From assembly GCF_030123105.1 (NCBI RefSeq), contig NZ_CP126095.1, positions 5,580,001-5,644,000 of the forward strand: a stretch of DNA of 64,000 nt, in the 5' to 3' direction. Numbering within the stretch: position 1 is the stretch's first letter; each line of letters opens with the position of its first letter. Positions 53,353 to 62,373 of the stretch are shown one piece after another. The position numbers were made by a program, and so were the translations under genes. The notes below the pieces were generated by a model. The model did no database searches. It was given only the letters and a program-made list of their open reading frames with translations, and was not told where the DNA came from. Origin of the DNA: Paenibacillus sp. G2S3. Its GTDB lineage: Bacteria > Bacillota > Bacilli > Paenibacillales > Paenibacillaceae.

Positions 53353-53712
53353 TTAGCAAGGCTCTTCGTTAGGCTTCCCTGCATCCGTTGCTGTACGGAA
53401 GCTTGAGCCGCAGCCACAGGTTGCAGTAGCGTTCGGGTTATTAATGGTGAAGCCACCCGTCATGCCGGATTCTTCAAAATCAATTTCGAGACCGTCCAGG
53501 TAACGAAGATTCTCTTTCTCCACGACAACCTTCATTTCTTGAATGTCCATGTATACGTCCTGATCACTTTCATTATCATCAAAGCCCATAGCGTAAGAGA
53601 ATCCACTGCATCCGCCGGGCGTTACTCCAATACGGAGGAACATGTTCGGCACTTCTTGCTCAGCAAGCATCACCTTTAATTGTTCTGCTGCCTTTTCGCT
53701 AATATTAATCAT
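53353..53712 (-). CDS. A-type iron-sulfur carrier (HesB/IscA/ErpA family)
   Basis: The 119-residue product is taken from the ATG at 53712, eight bases after AGGAGG; an ATG at 53718 is too close. The three Cys ligands are in GGCSGFSY and CGCGSSF. It carries [4Fe-4S] or [2Fe-2S] clusters to apo-enzymes. It is the counterpart of Bacillus YutM, and other yut/yuz genes lie 2-3 kb away. The last residues (TATDAGKPNEEPC) add a non-conserved tail with one further Cys. Confidence 0.9.
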   Translation of the reverse strand: MINISEKAAEQLKVMLAEQEVPNMFLRIGVTPGGCSGFSYAMGFDDNESDQDVYMDIQEMKVVVEKENLRYLDGLEIDFEESGMTGGFTINNPNATATCGCGSSFRTATDAGKPNEEPC

Positions 53713-54082
53713 GATCATATCCTCCTATAAATTAGACTTACTTCAACAAAAAAACTTATGTTTAAGGGACCTTCCGGCCAAAAGTTACTTTCTAAAATAT
53801 ATACTTGATAAACTCAGTATAACCCACTATTCCTTTACCCTCAAGTCACAACTGCCTTATGCTTGACCACCCACACCAAAATAAACCATCCATATCCAGC
53901 TGTTGATCCCCTTATAAGAGAGGTTTATAATAAGGAAGGCAAACATAAGTAAAAATTCGGAAATTTGTCACGGAGGTTAACCCTCCGATTTATTTTCATG
54001 AATGAACAGCTACCATCTGGGTAAGTCTGGGAATTATCTGCGGGCAATGGACCCCGTAAAACTTTCAGGAGGAATTCATAAT
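53713..54082. other. Intergenic region upstream of mqnE
   Basis: AT-rich, without a gene that I would accept. The frame of mqnE stays open to 54002 but has no ribosome-binding site there. Confidence 0.55.
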
Positions 54083-55189
54083 ATGTCTACTCTTTTCACC
54101 CCCCAAACAGACGCCCGAATGATGAACATTATTGAAAAAGTTCGCGGCGGCGAAAGATTGAATTTAGAAGATGGCGTTTATTTATATCAGAGTAACGATC
54201 TACTTACGATTGGCCAGTTAGCAAATGAAGTCAATCTCGCAAAGAATAACAACAGGGTATATTTTATCGAAAACATGAGTTTATATTTCACCAATGTTTG
54301 CGAATCTCACTGTGCATTCTGCAATTTCCGCAAAGATGATGGAGAAGAGGGAGCTTATACCCTTTCCGGTCAGGAAATGGTGCAATATGTCGAACAGCAT
54401 ATTCATCCAGGTGTGCGCGAATTCCATATCGTCGGCGGTCATAATGACAAGGTTCCTTTCCAGTATTACGTGGATTCTTTAAAAGCCTTGAATGAACGTT
54501 TCCCTGAGGTAACCTTAAAAGCATACACTGCAGCCGAAATCGATTTTTTCACCCGAATTAGCGGGTTGAGCATTCGTGAGGTGCTGGAACAGCTGCGTGC
54601 TGCAGGACTTAAGACGCTTACCGGTGGTGGCGCAGAAATATTATCCGATCAATATCGTAAAAAAATGCGTGTAGATAAGGCTAATGTGGAAGAATACCTA
54701 GAAGTTCACCGGACAGCACATCAGCTTGGCATGAAGACCCATACAACTATGCTCTACGGCTCGATTGAATCTCATGAAGATCGTATCCGGCACATGATGC
54801 AGATCCGCGATCTACAGGATGAAACCAATGGCTTTATGGTATTCATTCCATTATCTATGCAGCCTAAGAACAAGAATGCAGGGATTATGCGCCGCAACTC
54901 CGCTTATGAGGATCTGAAGACGATTGCGATCAGCCGATTGATGCTGGATAATTTCGATCACATCAAAGCTTACTTTATTAATATCGGTCCTCAGCTTACA
55001 CAGGTTGCACTGAACTTCGGTGCTTCTGACGTACATGGTACTATTCTTAAAGAACGCATTAGCCATGCAGCTGGTGCCTTAACACCTGAAGGCCTCACTC
55101 GCGATGAATTGATCTGGTTAGTAAAAGGTGCTGGACGAATTCCAGTAGAACGCGACACGTTCTACAATGCGATAAAGGTGTACGAATAA
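54083..55189 (+). CDS. mqnE: Aminofutalosine synthase MqnE (radical SAM)
   Basis: The 368-residue product starts at the ATG at 54083, eight bases after AGGAGG. The radical SAM cluster is CESHCAFCNF (Cys73, Cys77, Cys80). HIVGGHNDKVPFQYYVDSL and AAGLKTLTGGGAEI are typical of MqnE/CofH enzymes. It joins 3-(1-carboxyvinyloxy)benzoate and SAM in the futalosine route to menaquinone. The other mqn genes are not in the window. MqnC and CofH are close relatives; MqnE is favoured by overall similarity. Confidence 0.82.
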   Translation: MSTLFTPQTDARMMNIIEKVRGGERLNLEDGVYLYQSNDLLTIGQLANEVNLAKNNNRVYFIENMSLYFTNVCESHCAFCNFRKDDGEEGAYTLSGQEMVQYVEQHIHPGVREFHIVGGHNDKVPFQYYVDSLKALNERFPEVTLKAYTAAEIDFFTRISGLSIREVLEQLRAAGLKTLTGGGAEILSDQYRKKMRVDKANVEEYLEVHRTAHQLGMKTHTTMLYGSIESHEDRIRHMMQIRDLQDETNGFMVFIPLSMQPKNKNAGIMRRNSAYEDLKTIAISRLMLDNFDHIKAYFINIGPQLTQVALNFGASDVHGTILKERISHAAGALTPEGLTRDELIWLVKGAGRIPVERDTFYNAIKVYE

Positions 55190-55240
55190 AAGACTAACTT
55201 AGATCCGTTATCCTAATATTGGAAAGGAAGTTCGGTCAGC

Positions 55241-56302
55241 ATGAGAACACTACTCGTTCTGGGCGGCGGCTATGGCGGCTTGGCCCTAATTCAAGAATTG
55301 CTCAATAATCACCTTCCTCAGGATATTGAAATTATCTTAATTGACCGAATGCCTTATCAAGGAATCAAAACGGAATATTATGCGCTTGCCGCAGGTACAG
55401 TAACCGACTATCACTTGCGGATCCAGTTTCCGGTTCATCCCCGTCTCACTATCCGTTACGGTGAGGTGAGTTCCATTGATTTGGACAGCAGAATCGTTAC
55501 AATGGAGCCTGACGAGACTGTGTCTTATGACATTCTTGCCATTGCACTAGGCTGTACCGACAATTACCATAACATCCCTGGAGCTGATCAATATACTTGC
55601 AGTATCCAGACCTTTGCAGGAACACGCGAAACTTACCAACGTTTAAACGATGTGAAGCCTTATGGAACAATAAACATTGTAGGCGGTGGACTAAGTGGAG
55701 TGGAATTGGCGGCAGAGCTTCGGGAGAGCCGTCCAGACCTTAATATTGCTATTCTGGACCGCGGTGAACGTGTCTTGTCTGCCTTTCCTGCGAAGCTGTC
55801 ACAGTACGTGGAGGAATGGTTTCACCACCATCAAGTACAGACACTTGGAAGTGTCTCTGTATCCCATGTGGAGAAAGATGCGCTTTTTAACGGTGCAGAG
55901 GAAATTCTTTCAGATGTTACGGTATGGACCGCAGGGATTCAACCGGTGAAGGTCGTGCAGGAATTAACAGTCCCGAAGGATCGCGGAGGCCGGATCATTC
56001 TGGATGAGTATTATCGTATACCAGATTATCCAGAAGTGTATGTGATTGGCGACTGCGCCAGCCTGCCATTCGCTCCAAGCGCACAAGCAGCAGGAGCGCA
56101 GGGTGAGCAGGTCGCACAGGTTATTCAAGCCTTATGGCGAGGCGAGACCCCTAAGCTTCATCCTATTCGTCTGAAGGGTACCTTAGGCTCACTAGGTAAG
56201 AAAGCTGGATTTGGTCTGATGGGCCAACGCTCCGTCAAAGGACGGGTTCCCCGTATCCTCAAGAGCGGGGTTCTCTGGATGTCAAAACGCACTTTAGGAT
56301 AA
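55241..56302 (+). CDS. yutJ: YutJ-like NADH dehydrogenase-type flavoprotein
   Basis: The 353-residue product is a two-dinucleotide-binding flavoprotein: VLGGGYGGLALIQELL for FAD, NIVGGGLSGVELAAEL for NAD(P) and VYVIGDCASLPF at the end of the FAD site. It resembles yumB but is shorter and has a weaker membrane-anchor tail. It starts 51 bases after mqnE and could share its transcript. Its reaction is unknown; the yut/yuz neighbourhood is as in Bacillus. Confidence 0.85.
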   Translation: MRTLLVLGGGYGGLALIQELLNNHLPQDIEIILIDRMPYQGIKTEYYALAAGTVTDYHLRIQFPVHPRLTIRYGEVSSIDLDSRIVTMEPDETVSYDILAIALGCTDNYHNIPGADQYTCSIQTFAGTRETYQRLNDVKPYGTINIVGGGLSGVELAAELRESRPDLNIAILDRGERVLSAFPAKLSQYVEEWFHHHQVQTLGSVSVSHVEKDALFNGAEEILSDVTVWTAGIQPVKVVQELTVPKDRGGRIILDEYYRIPDYPEVYVIGDCASLPFAPSAQAAGAQGEQVAQVIQALWRGETPKLHPIRLKGTLGSLGKKAGFGLMGQRSVKGRVPRILKSGVLWMSKRTLG

Positions 56303-56306
56303 ACCT

Positions 56307-56355
56307 AAGGGCTGCTCTTTTCCCTATTTATAACGGAAAAGAGCAGCCCTTTATT
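56307..56355. terminator. Bidirectional terminator between yutJ and yuzB
   Basis: AAGGGCTGCTCTTTTCC pairs with GGAAAAGAGCAGCCCTT and is followed by TATTTT. Confidence 0.92.
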
Positions 56356-56369
56356 TTCCACAAAAGCAT

Positions 56370-56624
56370 TTAGTCAAGGTCCATGTTGAACCAAGCCTCA
56401 AGCTCTTTGATTTTAGCATCAATTTTCTCTTCTAGCTCGGCAACCGTATCTGCAGCAACGATGTCACCTTCAACCATGGCAAATGGAGTTAAATAACATT
56501 CCCCACAATTGTTCAGGCATCCGTATTCGATCACATCGTAATCTGGATTTTCCTCCAGCTTATGCATTAGCTTGTCTGTTCCGTGACCCATGTTACTGGC
56601 ACAAAATTCAATAATTGGTCTCAT
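56370..56624 (-). CDS. yuzB: YuzB family protein (DUF1450)
   Basis: The 84-residue product starts at the ATG at 56624, which follows GGGAGATC. It has the DUF1450 pattern IIEFCASN, EYGCLNNCGECYLTPFAMV with four Cys in total that could bind a metal or cluster. Its function is unknown. It is divergent from the Nfu-type gene, 81 bases away, as in Bacillus. Confidence 0.88.
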   Translation of the reverse strand: MRPIIEFCASNMGHGTDKLMHKLEENPDYDVIEYGCLNNCGECYLTPFAMVEGDIVAADTVAELEEKIDAKIKELEAWFNMDLD

Positions 56625-56705
56625 GATGATCTCCCTATTCCGCCTAACCATTTTATTTTTTAACTTTTTGTACTATAATGAACTTATGAAAGGAGTGATT
56701 GAGAA

Positions 56706-56954
56706 ATGAGTGAGAATGCACAAAGCACCGAAATGTATGATGAAGTATTAGAAGTGCTGGATAAGCTTCGTCCGTTCCTACAGCGCGATGGCGGCGACGT
56801 TGAATTGGTCGATGTAGAAGACGGCATCGTTAAGTTGAAACTTATGGGTGCCTGCGGCAGCTGCCCAAGCTCCACGATCACCTTGAAAGCCGGGATTGAA
56901 CGCGCACTTCTTGAAGAAGTAGAAGGCGTACAAGAAGTTATGCAAGTATTCTAA
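56706..56954 (+). CDS. yutI: NifU-like Fe-S scaffold (Nfu/YutI)
   Basis: The 82-residue product is a single NifU C-terminal domain. [17 protein letters not shown] is the family signature, and GACGSCPSS supplies Cys50 and Cys53 for a [4Fe-4S] cluster shared between two chains. It passes clusters to target enzymes. GAAAGGAG precedes the ATG. Confidence 0.93.
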   Translation: MSENAQSTEMYDEVLEVLDKLRPFLQRDGGDVELVDVEDGIVKLKLMGACGSCPSSTITLKAGIERALLEEVEGVQEVMQVF

Positions 56955-56970
56955 TCCCATTCAATAGCCT

Positions 56971-57004
56971 TCCCGATCCTCCTCTTTAGGAGATCGGGAT
57001 TTTC
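56971..57004 (+). terminator. Terminator of the Nfu-type gene
   Basis: CCCGATC..CCT pairs with AGGAGATCGGG and is followed by TTTTC. Confidence 0.85.
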
Positions 57005-57040
57005 TTATTATAGAGGATTTACCCTCCTCCTACAACATAA

Positions 57041-57080
57041 GCATAAAACCCGCATGCCATTAGGCAGCGGGTTTTATGCT
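57041..57080 (-). terminator. Terminator of the metNIQ operon
   Basis: On the minus strand GCATAAAACCCGC pairs with GCGGGTTTTATGC around a loop that itself contains TGCC/GGCA. Confidence 0.88.
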
Positions 57081-57109
57081 GTAATTAGAGTCTACGTTAG
57101 CTCTCTGTC

Positions 57110-57967
57110 TTAAAATGCTGGAATGATCGAACCTTTGTACTGCTCTTCGATGAATGCCTTAGCTTCTGGAGAATTCAGTGCAGCAGCCAGCTTTTTGATT
57201 GCATCGGAATCTTTATTGTCAGGACGAGCTACCAAGATGTTAGCATAAGGGGAATCCGTACCCTCGATGAACAAAGCGTCTTTAGTAGGAACTAGGTTAG
57301 CTTCCAAAGCATAGTTAGTGTTAATCAAGGCAAGATCTACTTCATCCAATTGACGACCTAACATTGCTGCATCTAGCTCGATGATTTTAAGGTTTTTCTT
57401 ATTTTCAGTGATATCTGCTTGGGTAGATGTGATGTTGGTATCATCTTTCAAAGAAATCAGTCCATTTTTGGCAAGCAGGATTAGTGCACGACCACCGTTT
57501 GTAGCATCATTTGGGATGGCAACTTTCGCACCATCAGCCAATTCGTCGATGGATTTGATTTTTTTGGAATAAGCACCAAAAGGTTCAACGTGAACTGCTG
57601 TAACAGAAACTAGATCCGAACCATTCTTTTGATTCTGGTCATCCAGGTAAGGTTGGTGTTGGAAGAAGTTAGCATCCAGATTCTTCTCTGAAAGCTGAAC
57701 GTTTGGTTGAACATAGTCAGTGAATTCTTTGATTTCAAGTGTAATTCCTTGCGCTTCAAGCAAAGGAGCAATAGCTTTTAAGATTTCAGCGTGTGGAACA
57801 GGTGAAGCACCGACCACCAATTTTACAGGCTCTGTAGATGTCTCAGTTGCAGCACCATTTTTCGGTGCATCAGTAGCAGCCGAGTTAGAAGCATTATTGT
57901 TATTGCCGCAAGCAGCTAGCACCACAACCAATGTCAGACTAAAAAAAGTAAGTAGTAATTTTTTCAT
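57110..57967 (-). CDS. metQ: Methionine ABC transporter substrate-binding lipoprotein MetQ
   Basis: The 285-residue product has a lipobox VLAACGN (Cys20) and an Asn/Ala/Thr-rich linker, then a NlpA-type binding fold (LVVGASPVPHAEILKAI, NLDANFFQHQPYLD, AIPNDATNGGRAL). It binds D- or L-methionine outside the cell. AGGGGG precedes the ATG. It is the last gene of a metN-metI-metQ operon under a SAM riboswitch. Confidence 0.94.
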   Translation of the reverse strand: MKKLLLTFFSLTLVVVLAACGNNNNASNSAATDAPKNGAATETSTEPVKLVVGASPVPHAEILKAIAPLLEAQGITLEIKEFTDYVQPNVQLSEKNLDANFFQHQPYLDDQNQKNGSDLVSVTAVHVEPFGAYSKKIKSIDELADGAKVAIPNDATNGGRALILLAKNGLISLKDDTNITSTQADITENKKNLKIIELDAAMLGRQLDEVDLALINTNYALEANLVPTKDALFIEGTDSPYANILVARPDNKDSDAIKKLAAALNSPEAKAFIEEQYKGSIIPAF

Positions 57968-58025
57968 TTTAAATCCCCCTCTTATCCTTGGTATTTGTAT
58001 GAATAAGGCTATATATGGACGTACC

Positions 58026-58685
58026 TTATTTCCGTGTGAAATGTCGTACTAGTCGATCACCGGCCATTTGTAGCAGTTGCACCAGTATGACCATCAAGAC
58101 TACAGAGATAATCATAACTTCCTTCTCATAACGGTAATATCCGTAACGAATCGCTAGATCTCCTAGCCCCCCGCCGCCTACCATCCCGGACATTGCCGTA
58201 TAGGAGACCAGTGTAACTAGTGTGATCGTAACCCCAGCAAGCAGACCTGGACGAGCCTCTGGCAAAAGAACACGCATAACGATCTGATTCGTGGAAGCTC
58301 CCATCCCTTGCGCCGCTTCGATTACTCCGCGATCCACTTCTCTTAACGCCGTCTCCACCAAGCGAGCAAAGAATGGAGCTGCACCAATCACAAGCGGTGG
58401 AATCGTACCGAGTACTCCGATGGAGGTTCCAACAATAGCTTTACTAAAAGGAATTAAAGCCACCATCAGAATGATAAAAGGTACGGAACGCAGGATGTTT
58501 ACAAGGAATGATAAGACCGAGTAAGTTACTCTGATTACTATACTATTCGATCTTCCCCATAAATACAATAGAATTCCGAGTGGTAAACCAAGAATAATTG
58601 TGAACAATCCAGAGAATATTAACATTTGCAAAGTAGCAACAGTAGCATCCATCATTTCTTGCCAGTTTAAATCTGCAAAATTCAT
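58026..58685 (-). CDS. metI: Methionine ABC transporter permease MetI
   Basis: The 219-residue product has five or so membrane helices and the EAA loop (VIEAAQGMGASTNQIVMRVLLPEA) that docks on MetN. Its ATG overlaps the metN stop codon (TAATG), so translation is coupled. Confidence 0.95.
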   Translation of the reverse strand: MNFADLNWQEMMDATVATLQMLIFSGLFTIILGLPLGILLYLWGRSNSIVIRVTYSVLSFLVNILRSVPFIILMVALIPFSKAIVGTSIGVLGTIPPLVIGAAPFFARLVETALREVDRGVIEAAQGMGASTNQIVMRVLLPEARPGLLAGVTITLVTLVSYTAMSGMVGGGGLGDLAIRYGYYRYEKEVMIISVVLMVILVQLLQMAGDRLVRHFTRK

Positions 58686-59701
58686 TACGAAATCACCTCC
58701 ACTTCAAGACCTTGAGCGGTTAGCTCGGCTATCGTCACAGCGATCGCTTCAGATGGACCTTCGAACCGAACAATCATTTGTCCATAAGGTACGTCTTTAA
58801 TCGTTGAAATGGTGCCATGCAAAATGGCAAAGCTAACACCCGTTTCACGTACTACATTGGAGAGTGCAGAGCCATAGGTCTTCTCTCCGAAAAAAGTAAT
58901 TTTGACGGCCTGAGAGTTGTCCCCAGCAGCAGCGTCAAGCGCCGTACGAAGGGGGCCCTCATTCTGTGATTCACTGCGAATGAAATCGCGAGTAACCTCA
59001 TGCTGTGGCTTCAGGAATACCTCCGTAACTTTACCTTGCTCAACGATACCACCACCATGAATGACTGCAACACGGTCGCAAATGCTCTGAATCACGTGCA
59101 TTTCGTGAGTAATCAGCACAATGGTCAGATGGAACCGTTTATTAATATCGAGCAATAGCTTAAGAATAGAGTCTGTCGTTTGTGGGTCAAGCGCAGAGGT
59201 TGCCTCGTCACATAGCAGGACATCAGGGTCGCTGGCAAGTGCCCGTGCGATGCCGACCCGTTGCTTTTGTCCTCCTGATAATTGAGAGGGATACTTATCC
59301 TGGTGTTCTTCAAGCCCAACTAGAGCAAGCAGGTCTTTCACTTTTGTATCAATATCTGCTCTCGAGGTACCTGTGAGTCGCAGAGGAAAAGCAATATTAT
59401 CATATACAGTCGCAGAAGATAGCAGATTGAAATGTTGAAAAATCATCCCAATTTTGCGCCGCTGCTCCTGCAGCTGGCCTTGGGTAAGCTTGGTTAGTTC
59501 AATGCCATCTACCCATACTTCCCCTTCGGTAGGACGCTCCAACAGATTAATGCAACGGATCAATGTGCTTTTTCCCGCTCCAGAATGGCCGATGACTCCG
59601 AATATTTCACCTTTTTCGATAGACAGATTCAATCCGGAAAGTGCTGTGGCTGCATGGCTGCCTTTTCCATATACCTTAGTAATTCCTTTTAGATTAATCA
59701 A
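58685..59701 (-). CDS. metN: Methionine ABC transporter ATP-binding protein MetN
   Basis: The 338-residue product starts at a TTG after GGGGGCGACG. The ATPase part has GHSGAGKSTLIRC, LSGGQKQRV and VLLCDEATSALD; the last 90 residues form the NIL domain, which senses methionine and stops transport when it is abundant. It is the first gene of metNIQ, right after the SAM riboswitch terminator. Confidence 0.95.
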   Translation of the reverse strand: MINLKGITKVYGKGSHAATALSGLNLSIEKGEIFGVIGHSGAGKSTLIRCINLLERPTEGEVWVDGIELTKLTQGQLQEQRRKIGMIFQHFNLLSSATVYDNIAFPLRLTGTSRADIDTKVKDLLALVGLEEHQDKYPSQLSGGQKQRVGIARALASDPDVLLCDEATSALDPQTTDSILKLLLDINKRFHLTIVLITHEMHVIQSICDRVAVIHGGGIVEQGKVTEVFLKPQHEVTRDFIRSESQNEGPLRTALDAAAGDNSQAVKITFFGEKTYGSALSNVVRETGVSFAILHGTISTIKDVPYGQMIVRFEGPSEAIAVTIAELTAQGLEVEVIS

Positions 59702-59738
59702 CGCTCGTCGCCCCCTTTATATTTCACTTATTCCATAC

Positions 59739-59775
59739 AAAAAAACCTCCGACGATCGATGCAGATCGCAAGAGG
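59739..59775 (-). terminator. Expression-platform terminator of the SAM riboswitch
   Basis: On the minus strand CCTC..GCGATC pairs with GATCGT..GGAGG and is followed by seven T, between the aptamer and metN. Confidence 0.88.
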
Positions 59776-59799
59776 CTCTGTGTGTTTATTTAGACAATG

Positions 59800-59943
59800 C
59801 CTTCTCATCTGCCAACGACCACAAACCTTGCGTCATTGTAGGAATTAGCACCATGACATTTGTACATAACGCTAATCGCGCTGTTTACAAATCGGTTGCC
59901 GGGCTTCATCGGGCCTATCCCTCCGCCACTCTCGATAAGATAT
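59800..59943 (-). ncRNA. SAM-I (S-box) riboswitch
   Basis: Reading the minus strand, CTTATCGAGAGTGGCGGAGG, then GATAGGCCCGATGAAGCCCG and GCAACC, are the S-box hallmarks. The P1 stem is CTTATC with GATGAG at 59804-59809. When SAM is bound the terminator forms and metNIQ is switched off. Confidence 0.95.
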
Positions 59944-59992
59944 AAAGTATGAAATTTATGTTTGAATTCATACAGACTTTAATGCAAGCATA

Positions 59993-60021
59993 AGTATAGT
60001 AAGTTTCTTGTTTTTTGTCAA
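59993..60021 (-). promoter_or_regulatory. Promoter of the metNIQ transcript
   Basis: On the minus strand TTGACA (60016-60021) and TATACT (59993-59998) are 17 bases apart, shortly before the S-box. Confidence 0.85.
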
Positions 60022-60040
60022 AAGGAAATATCTTGAACGC

Positions 60041-60775
60041 TTAGGATTGTATGCTCTTTGCCTTGCTAATTTCCTTACGCAGCTGTTCATTGCTGTAGCT
60101 AAATGCTGCGATTAATGTTTTACAGTTCATTTCGAGGGATTGCTTTAAATCCTCAAGATGGCTATCTAGATCCTCAAGCTGAATCTTGTCATGCAGGCCT
60201 TGATGTCGCTGCCATAAATCATCCTGCATCTCGGAATTCATATAATGAATTTCAGCATTCCTGCGTTTGCGTAGATTCTCCAGTGGATCTCGATAGGAAT
60301 TCTTGATCTGTTCCAGTTGATCCGCTAATGCAGGATGCACATTCAATAATTGAAGTTGACGAAGCACTGTAAAATAAGAAAAGTGCGTTTTTAATTTGGA
60401 GGTTTTGAGGTCATAAAAATGATTCAGTACCGTTCCAAGCTTGTCCAGAAGAGAGAACACACGAATAAATCCATCTTTATAAAAATAAACATAACGCGCA
60501 TAATCACCTTGCTCCACTGGCGACATATCGTCCATATAACCAGCAATTACCGATTTCCGGTAAAAAGCGGCCGCGAACCAGCTTTGCTCCAATTCATCCA
60601 ATGAGGAGATCAGTCCACGTGTCCAAATCTCCAGCTTTCGGTATTCATGGTCACTATCCTCATGGGCACTCATTTCTTTGCGCAGCAAGGCTGCAAAAGT
60701 GGCCATATTCTCCATCGCATCAGCCAACACACCACTATTCTTTCGAGGCGGCTCTCCAAGTATAACCCGCAGCAT
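60041..60775 (-). CDS. HEPN-domain protein (Cthe_2314-like)
   Basis: The 244-residue product is all-helical. The stretch RKRRNAEIHYMNSEM holds an Rx4H signature (Arg172, His177), which in HEPN domains forms an RNase or nucleotide-binding site. It matches what I recall of the Cthe_2314 HEPN family. GGAGG precedes the ATG, and AAAACTTTAGGAGG in its leader resembles that of three other genes here. No nucleotidyltransferase partner (MNT) is adjacent, and no toxin-antitoxin layout is seen. Function unknown. Confidence 0.6.
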   Translation of the reverse strand: MLRVILGEPPRKNSGVLADAMENMATFAALLRKEMSAHEDSDHEYRKLEIWTRGLISSLDELEQSWFAAAFYRKSVIAGYMDDMSPVEQGDYARYVYFYKDGFIRVFSLLDKLGTVLNHFYDLKTSKLKTHFSYFTVLRQLQLLNVHPALADQLEQIKNSYRDPLENLRKRRNAEIHYMNSEMQDDLWQRHQGLHDKIQLEDLDSHLEDLKQSLEMNCKTLIAAFSYSNEQLRKEISKAKSIQS

Positions 60776-60882
60776 ATCCCAGTCCTCCTAAAGTTTTGTC
60801 CAGCACCACGATATACCGATTTCCACTTTATTATTCCGCAGGTAAAGCCACTCTATCCACGGTGGGAACTTTCTACCAAGGG

Positions 60883-61860
60883 TTACAACGGTGCCACAGG
60901 ATTCGTTGGATTATTTTCAAAAACGACATTTCTCGCGCGATTCAGCTGCCAGACTCTTACACTCATATAACATAAGACACCAAACAAACTAGCGATCAAC
61001 AAAATATGAGCCAGAGCAGCAAATATGTACAATCTTTCATTATCTAGCGTGTAAACGACAGCAGCTCCACTAAACACCTGCATCAAGCACAGCAGAACAG
61101 CAGCTACGCCAAGAGCTCTTAGCTCTGGGTAATCCTTATGTTTCCAAAAAGCTAGATGTCCAAGCACCGCTGTAAGAATGAATAAGATCAAAGCCGCAAT
61201 CCGGTGCGTAAAAACAATACCTACTCCCCCAGACAGTTCGGGAACCCATTCGCCGTTACAGAGCGGCCAGCCAGAACATCCACCGCGTGAATCCGTATGA
61301 CTAACAAAAGCACCAATATAAACGACAACATAGGAATAAAAGGCCGTAAAGCAGGTCAAATTGCGGAAAGCCTTGCTGACGGGCTTCTTCTGAATATCCA
61401 CGTTATGATCGTACTCACCTGCTTCATGCCGCCTTTTCGTTCCGAGAGCAAGCATTAGAGAACTTGAAAAAGCGATCAAGGAAAAGCCCATATGCAGAGC
61501 CATTACAGCAGCAGATTGAGATTTAATTACTGCAAGCGCTCCCATACCACCTTGAACAATTACAAACAGCAAAGTCATAAATGCATATGCTAGCAAGTCC
61601 CGCCGATTTCGAGCATAACGCCAAAAAGCAATCATCGAGGCAAGTGACATTAACCCTGCCAATCCGCTAAACAAGCGATGGGTGTACTCAATCATCGAAC
61701 CTACAGTATAGGCCGGAATTAATTTCCCATGACAGAGCGGCCATTCATTTCCACATTCCAATCCCGATCCAGTCTTCGTTACAACCGCTCCCCCTAATAC
61801 AGCGAGGAACATGATAAGGCAAGTAAGATAACTAAGCCATTTCAACTGATTTGTCGTCAA
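60883..61860 (-). CDS. ctaA: Heme A synthase CtaA
   Basis: The 325-residue product starts at a TTG behind GGGTGAT and has eight membrane helices. The heme His residues are in MIEYTHRLFSG and VFTHRIAAL, with others in VMALHMGFSL and LAHILLI. The Cys pairs of the Bacillus-type enzyme are in CGNEWPLCHG and CSGWPLCNG. It oxidises heme O to heme A for aa3 oxidases. ctaB is not adjacent. Confidence 0.94.
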   Translation of the reverse strand: MTTNQLKWLSYLTCLIMFLAVLGGAVVTKTGSGLECGNEWPLCHGKLIPAYTVGSMIEYTHRLFSGLAGLMSLASMIAFWRYARNRRDLLAYAFMTLLFVIVQGGMGALAVIKSQSAAVMALHMGFSLIAFSSSLMLALGTKRRHEAGEYDHNVDIQKKPVSKAFRNLTCFTAFYSYVVVYIGAFVSHTDSRGGCSGWPLCNGEWVPELSGGVGIVFTHRIAALILFILTAVLGHLAFWKHKDYPELRALGVAAVLLCLMQVFSGAAVVYTLDNERLYIFAALAHILLIASLFGVLCYMSVRVWQLNRARNVVFENNPTNPVAPL

Positions 61861-61899
61861 AAAATATCACCCGCAGTTTTTAGTAATGAAGAAGCATTT

Positions 61900-61945
61900 T
61901 AAAAAACCACCGCTTTTGCTCGAACAGGCGAAAGCGGTGGTTTTC
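61900..61945 (-). terminator. Terminator of the thioredoxin-like gene
   Basis: On the minus strand AACCACCGCTTT pairs with AAAGCGGTGGTT and is followed by TTTTT. Confidence 0.92.
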
Positions 61946-61950
61946 CGGAA

Positions 61951-62295
61951 TTACTGTTGAAGGCTTTGATGCACTTGAACCGCTTTATCCAGGAAATTCT
62001 CAATTTCCTCGCGGGATTTACGTAATTTATTAACGAATCTGACCAATTCACGTCCATCGGAATACGCGACAAAGCTTGGAATACCCATAATATTTTGTTC
62101 CTGACTAACATCACCCACGGCATCAACGTCAACCTCAACCAGCGTTAGACGATCAGCATAGGCTTGCTCTACCTCAGGGATAAAAGGATCGATAAATTTA
62201 CAGTCCGAGCACCAGTCCGCCTTGAATATGGCTACTGTTAACCGAGGAGATTGAATGGCTACCTGAAATTCAGCGGGAGAACTAATTTTGTCCAT
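61951..62295 (-). CDS. Thioredoxin family protein
   Basis: The 114-residue product is taken from the ATG at 62295, which has AAAGGA 11 bases upstream; a frame 57 bases longer lacks one. The active site is WCSDCK rather than WCGPCK, and cis-Pro is in GIPSFVAY. It resembles YtpP/YdbP-type small thioredoxin-like proteins; its partner is unknown. Its neighbours are ctaA and a flippase gene. Confidence 0.85.
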   Translation of the reverse strand: MDKISSPAEFQVAIQSPRLTVAIFKADWCSDCKFIDPFIPEVEQAYADRLTLVEVDVDAVGDVSQEQNIMGIPSFVAYSDGRELVRFVNKLRKSREEIENFLDKAVQVHQSLQQ

Positions 62296-62373
62296 AGCTT
62301 GTTCAGTCCTTTCTTCCATATCTGTCAAATTTCTATTCTTTAAGTGAAGCAAAATGTTATGCAGAAGTCAAAC

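Noticed and set aside
54002..54082. Longer start for mqnE
   Set aside because: The 27 extra codons are not typical for the family and the RBS is at the ATG at 54083.
60041..60775. HEPN gene as part of a toxin-antitoxin or defence island
   Set aside because: No MNT, antitoxin, nuclease or mobile gene is adjacent; neighbours are housekeeping genes.
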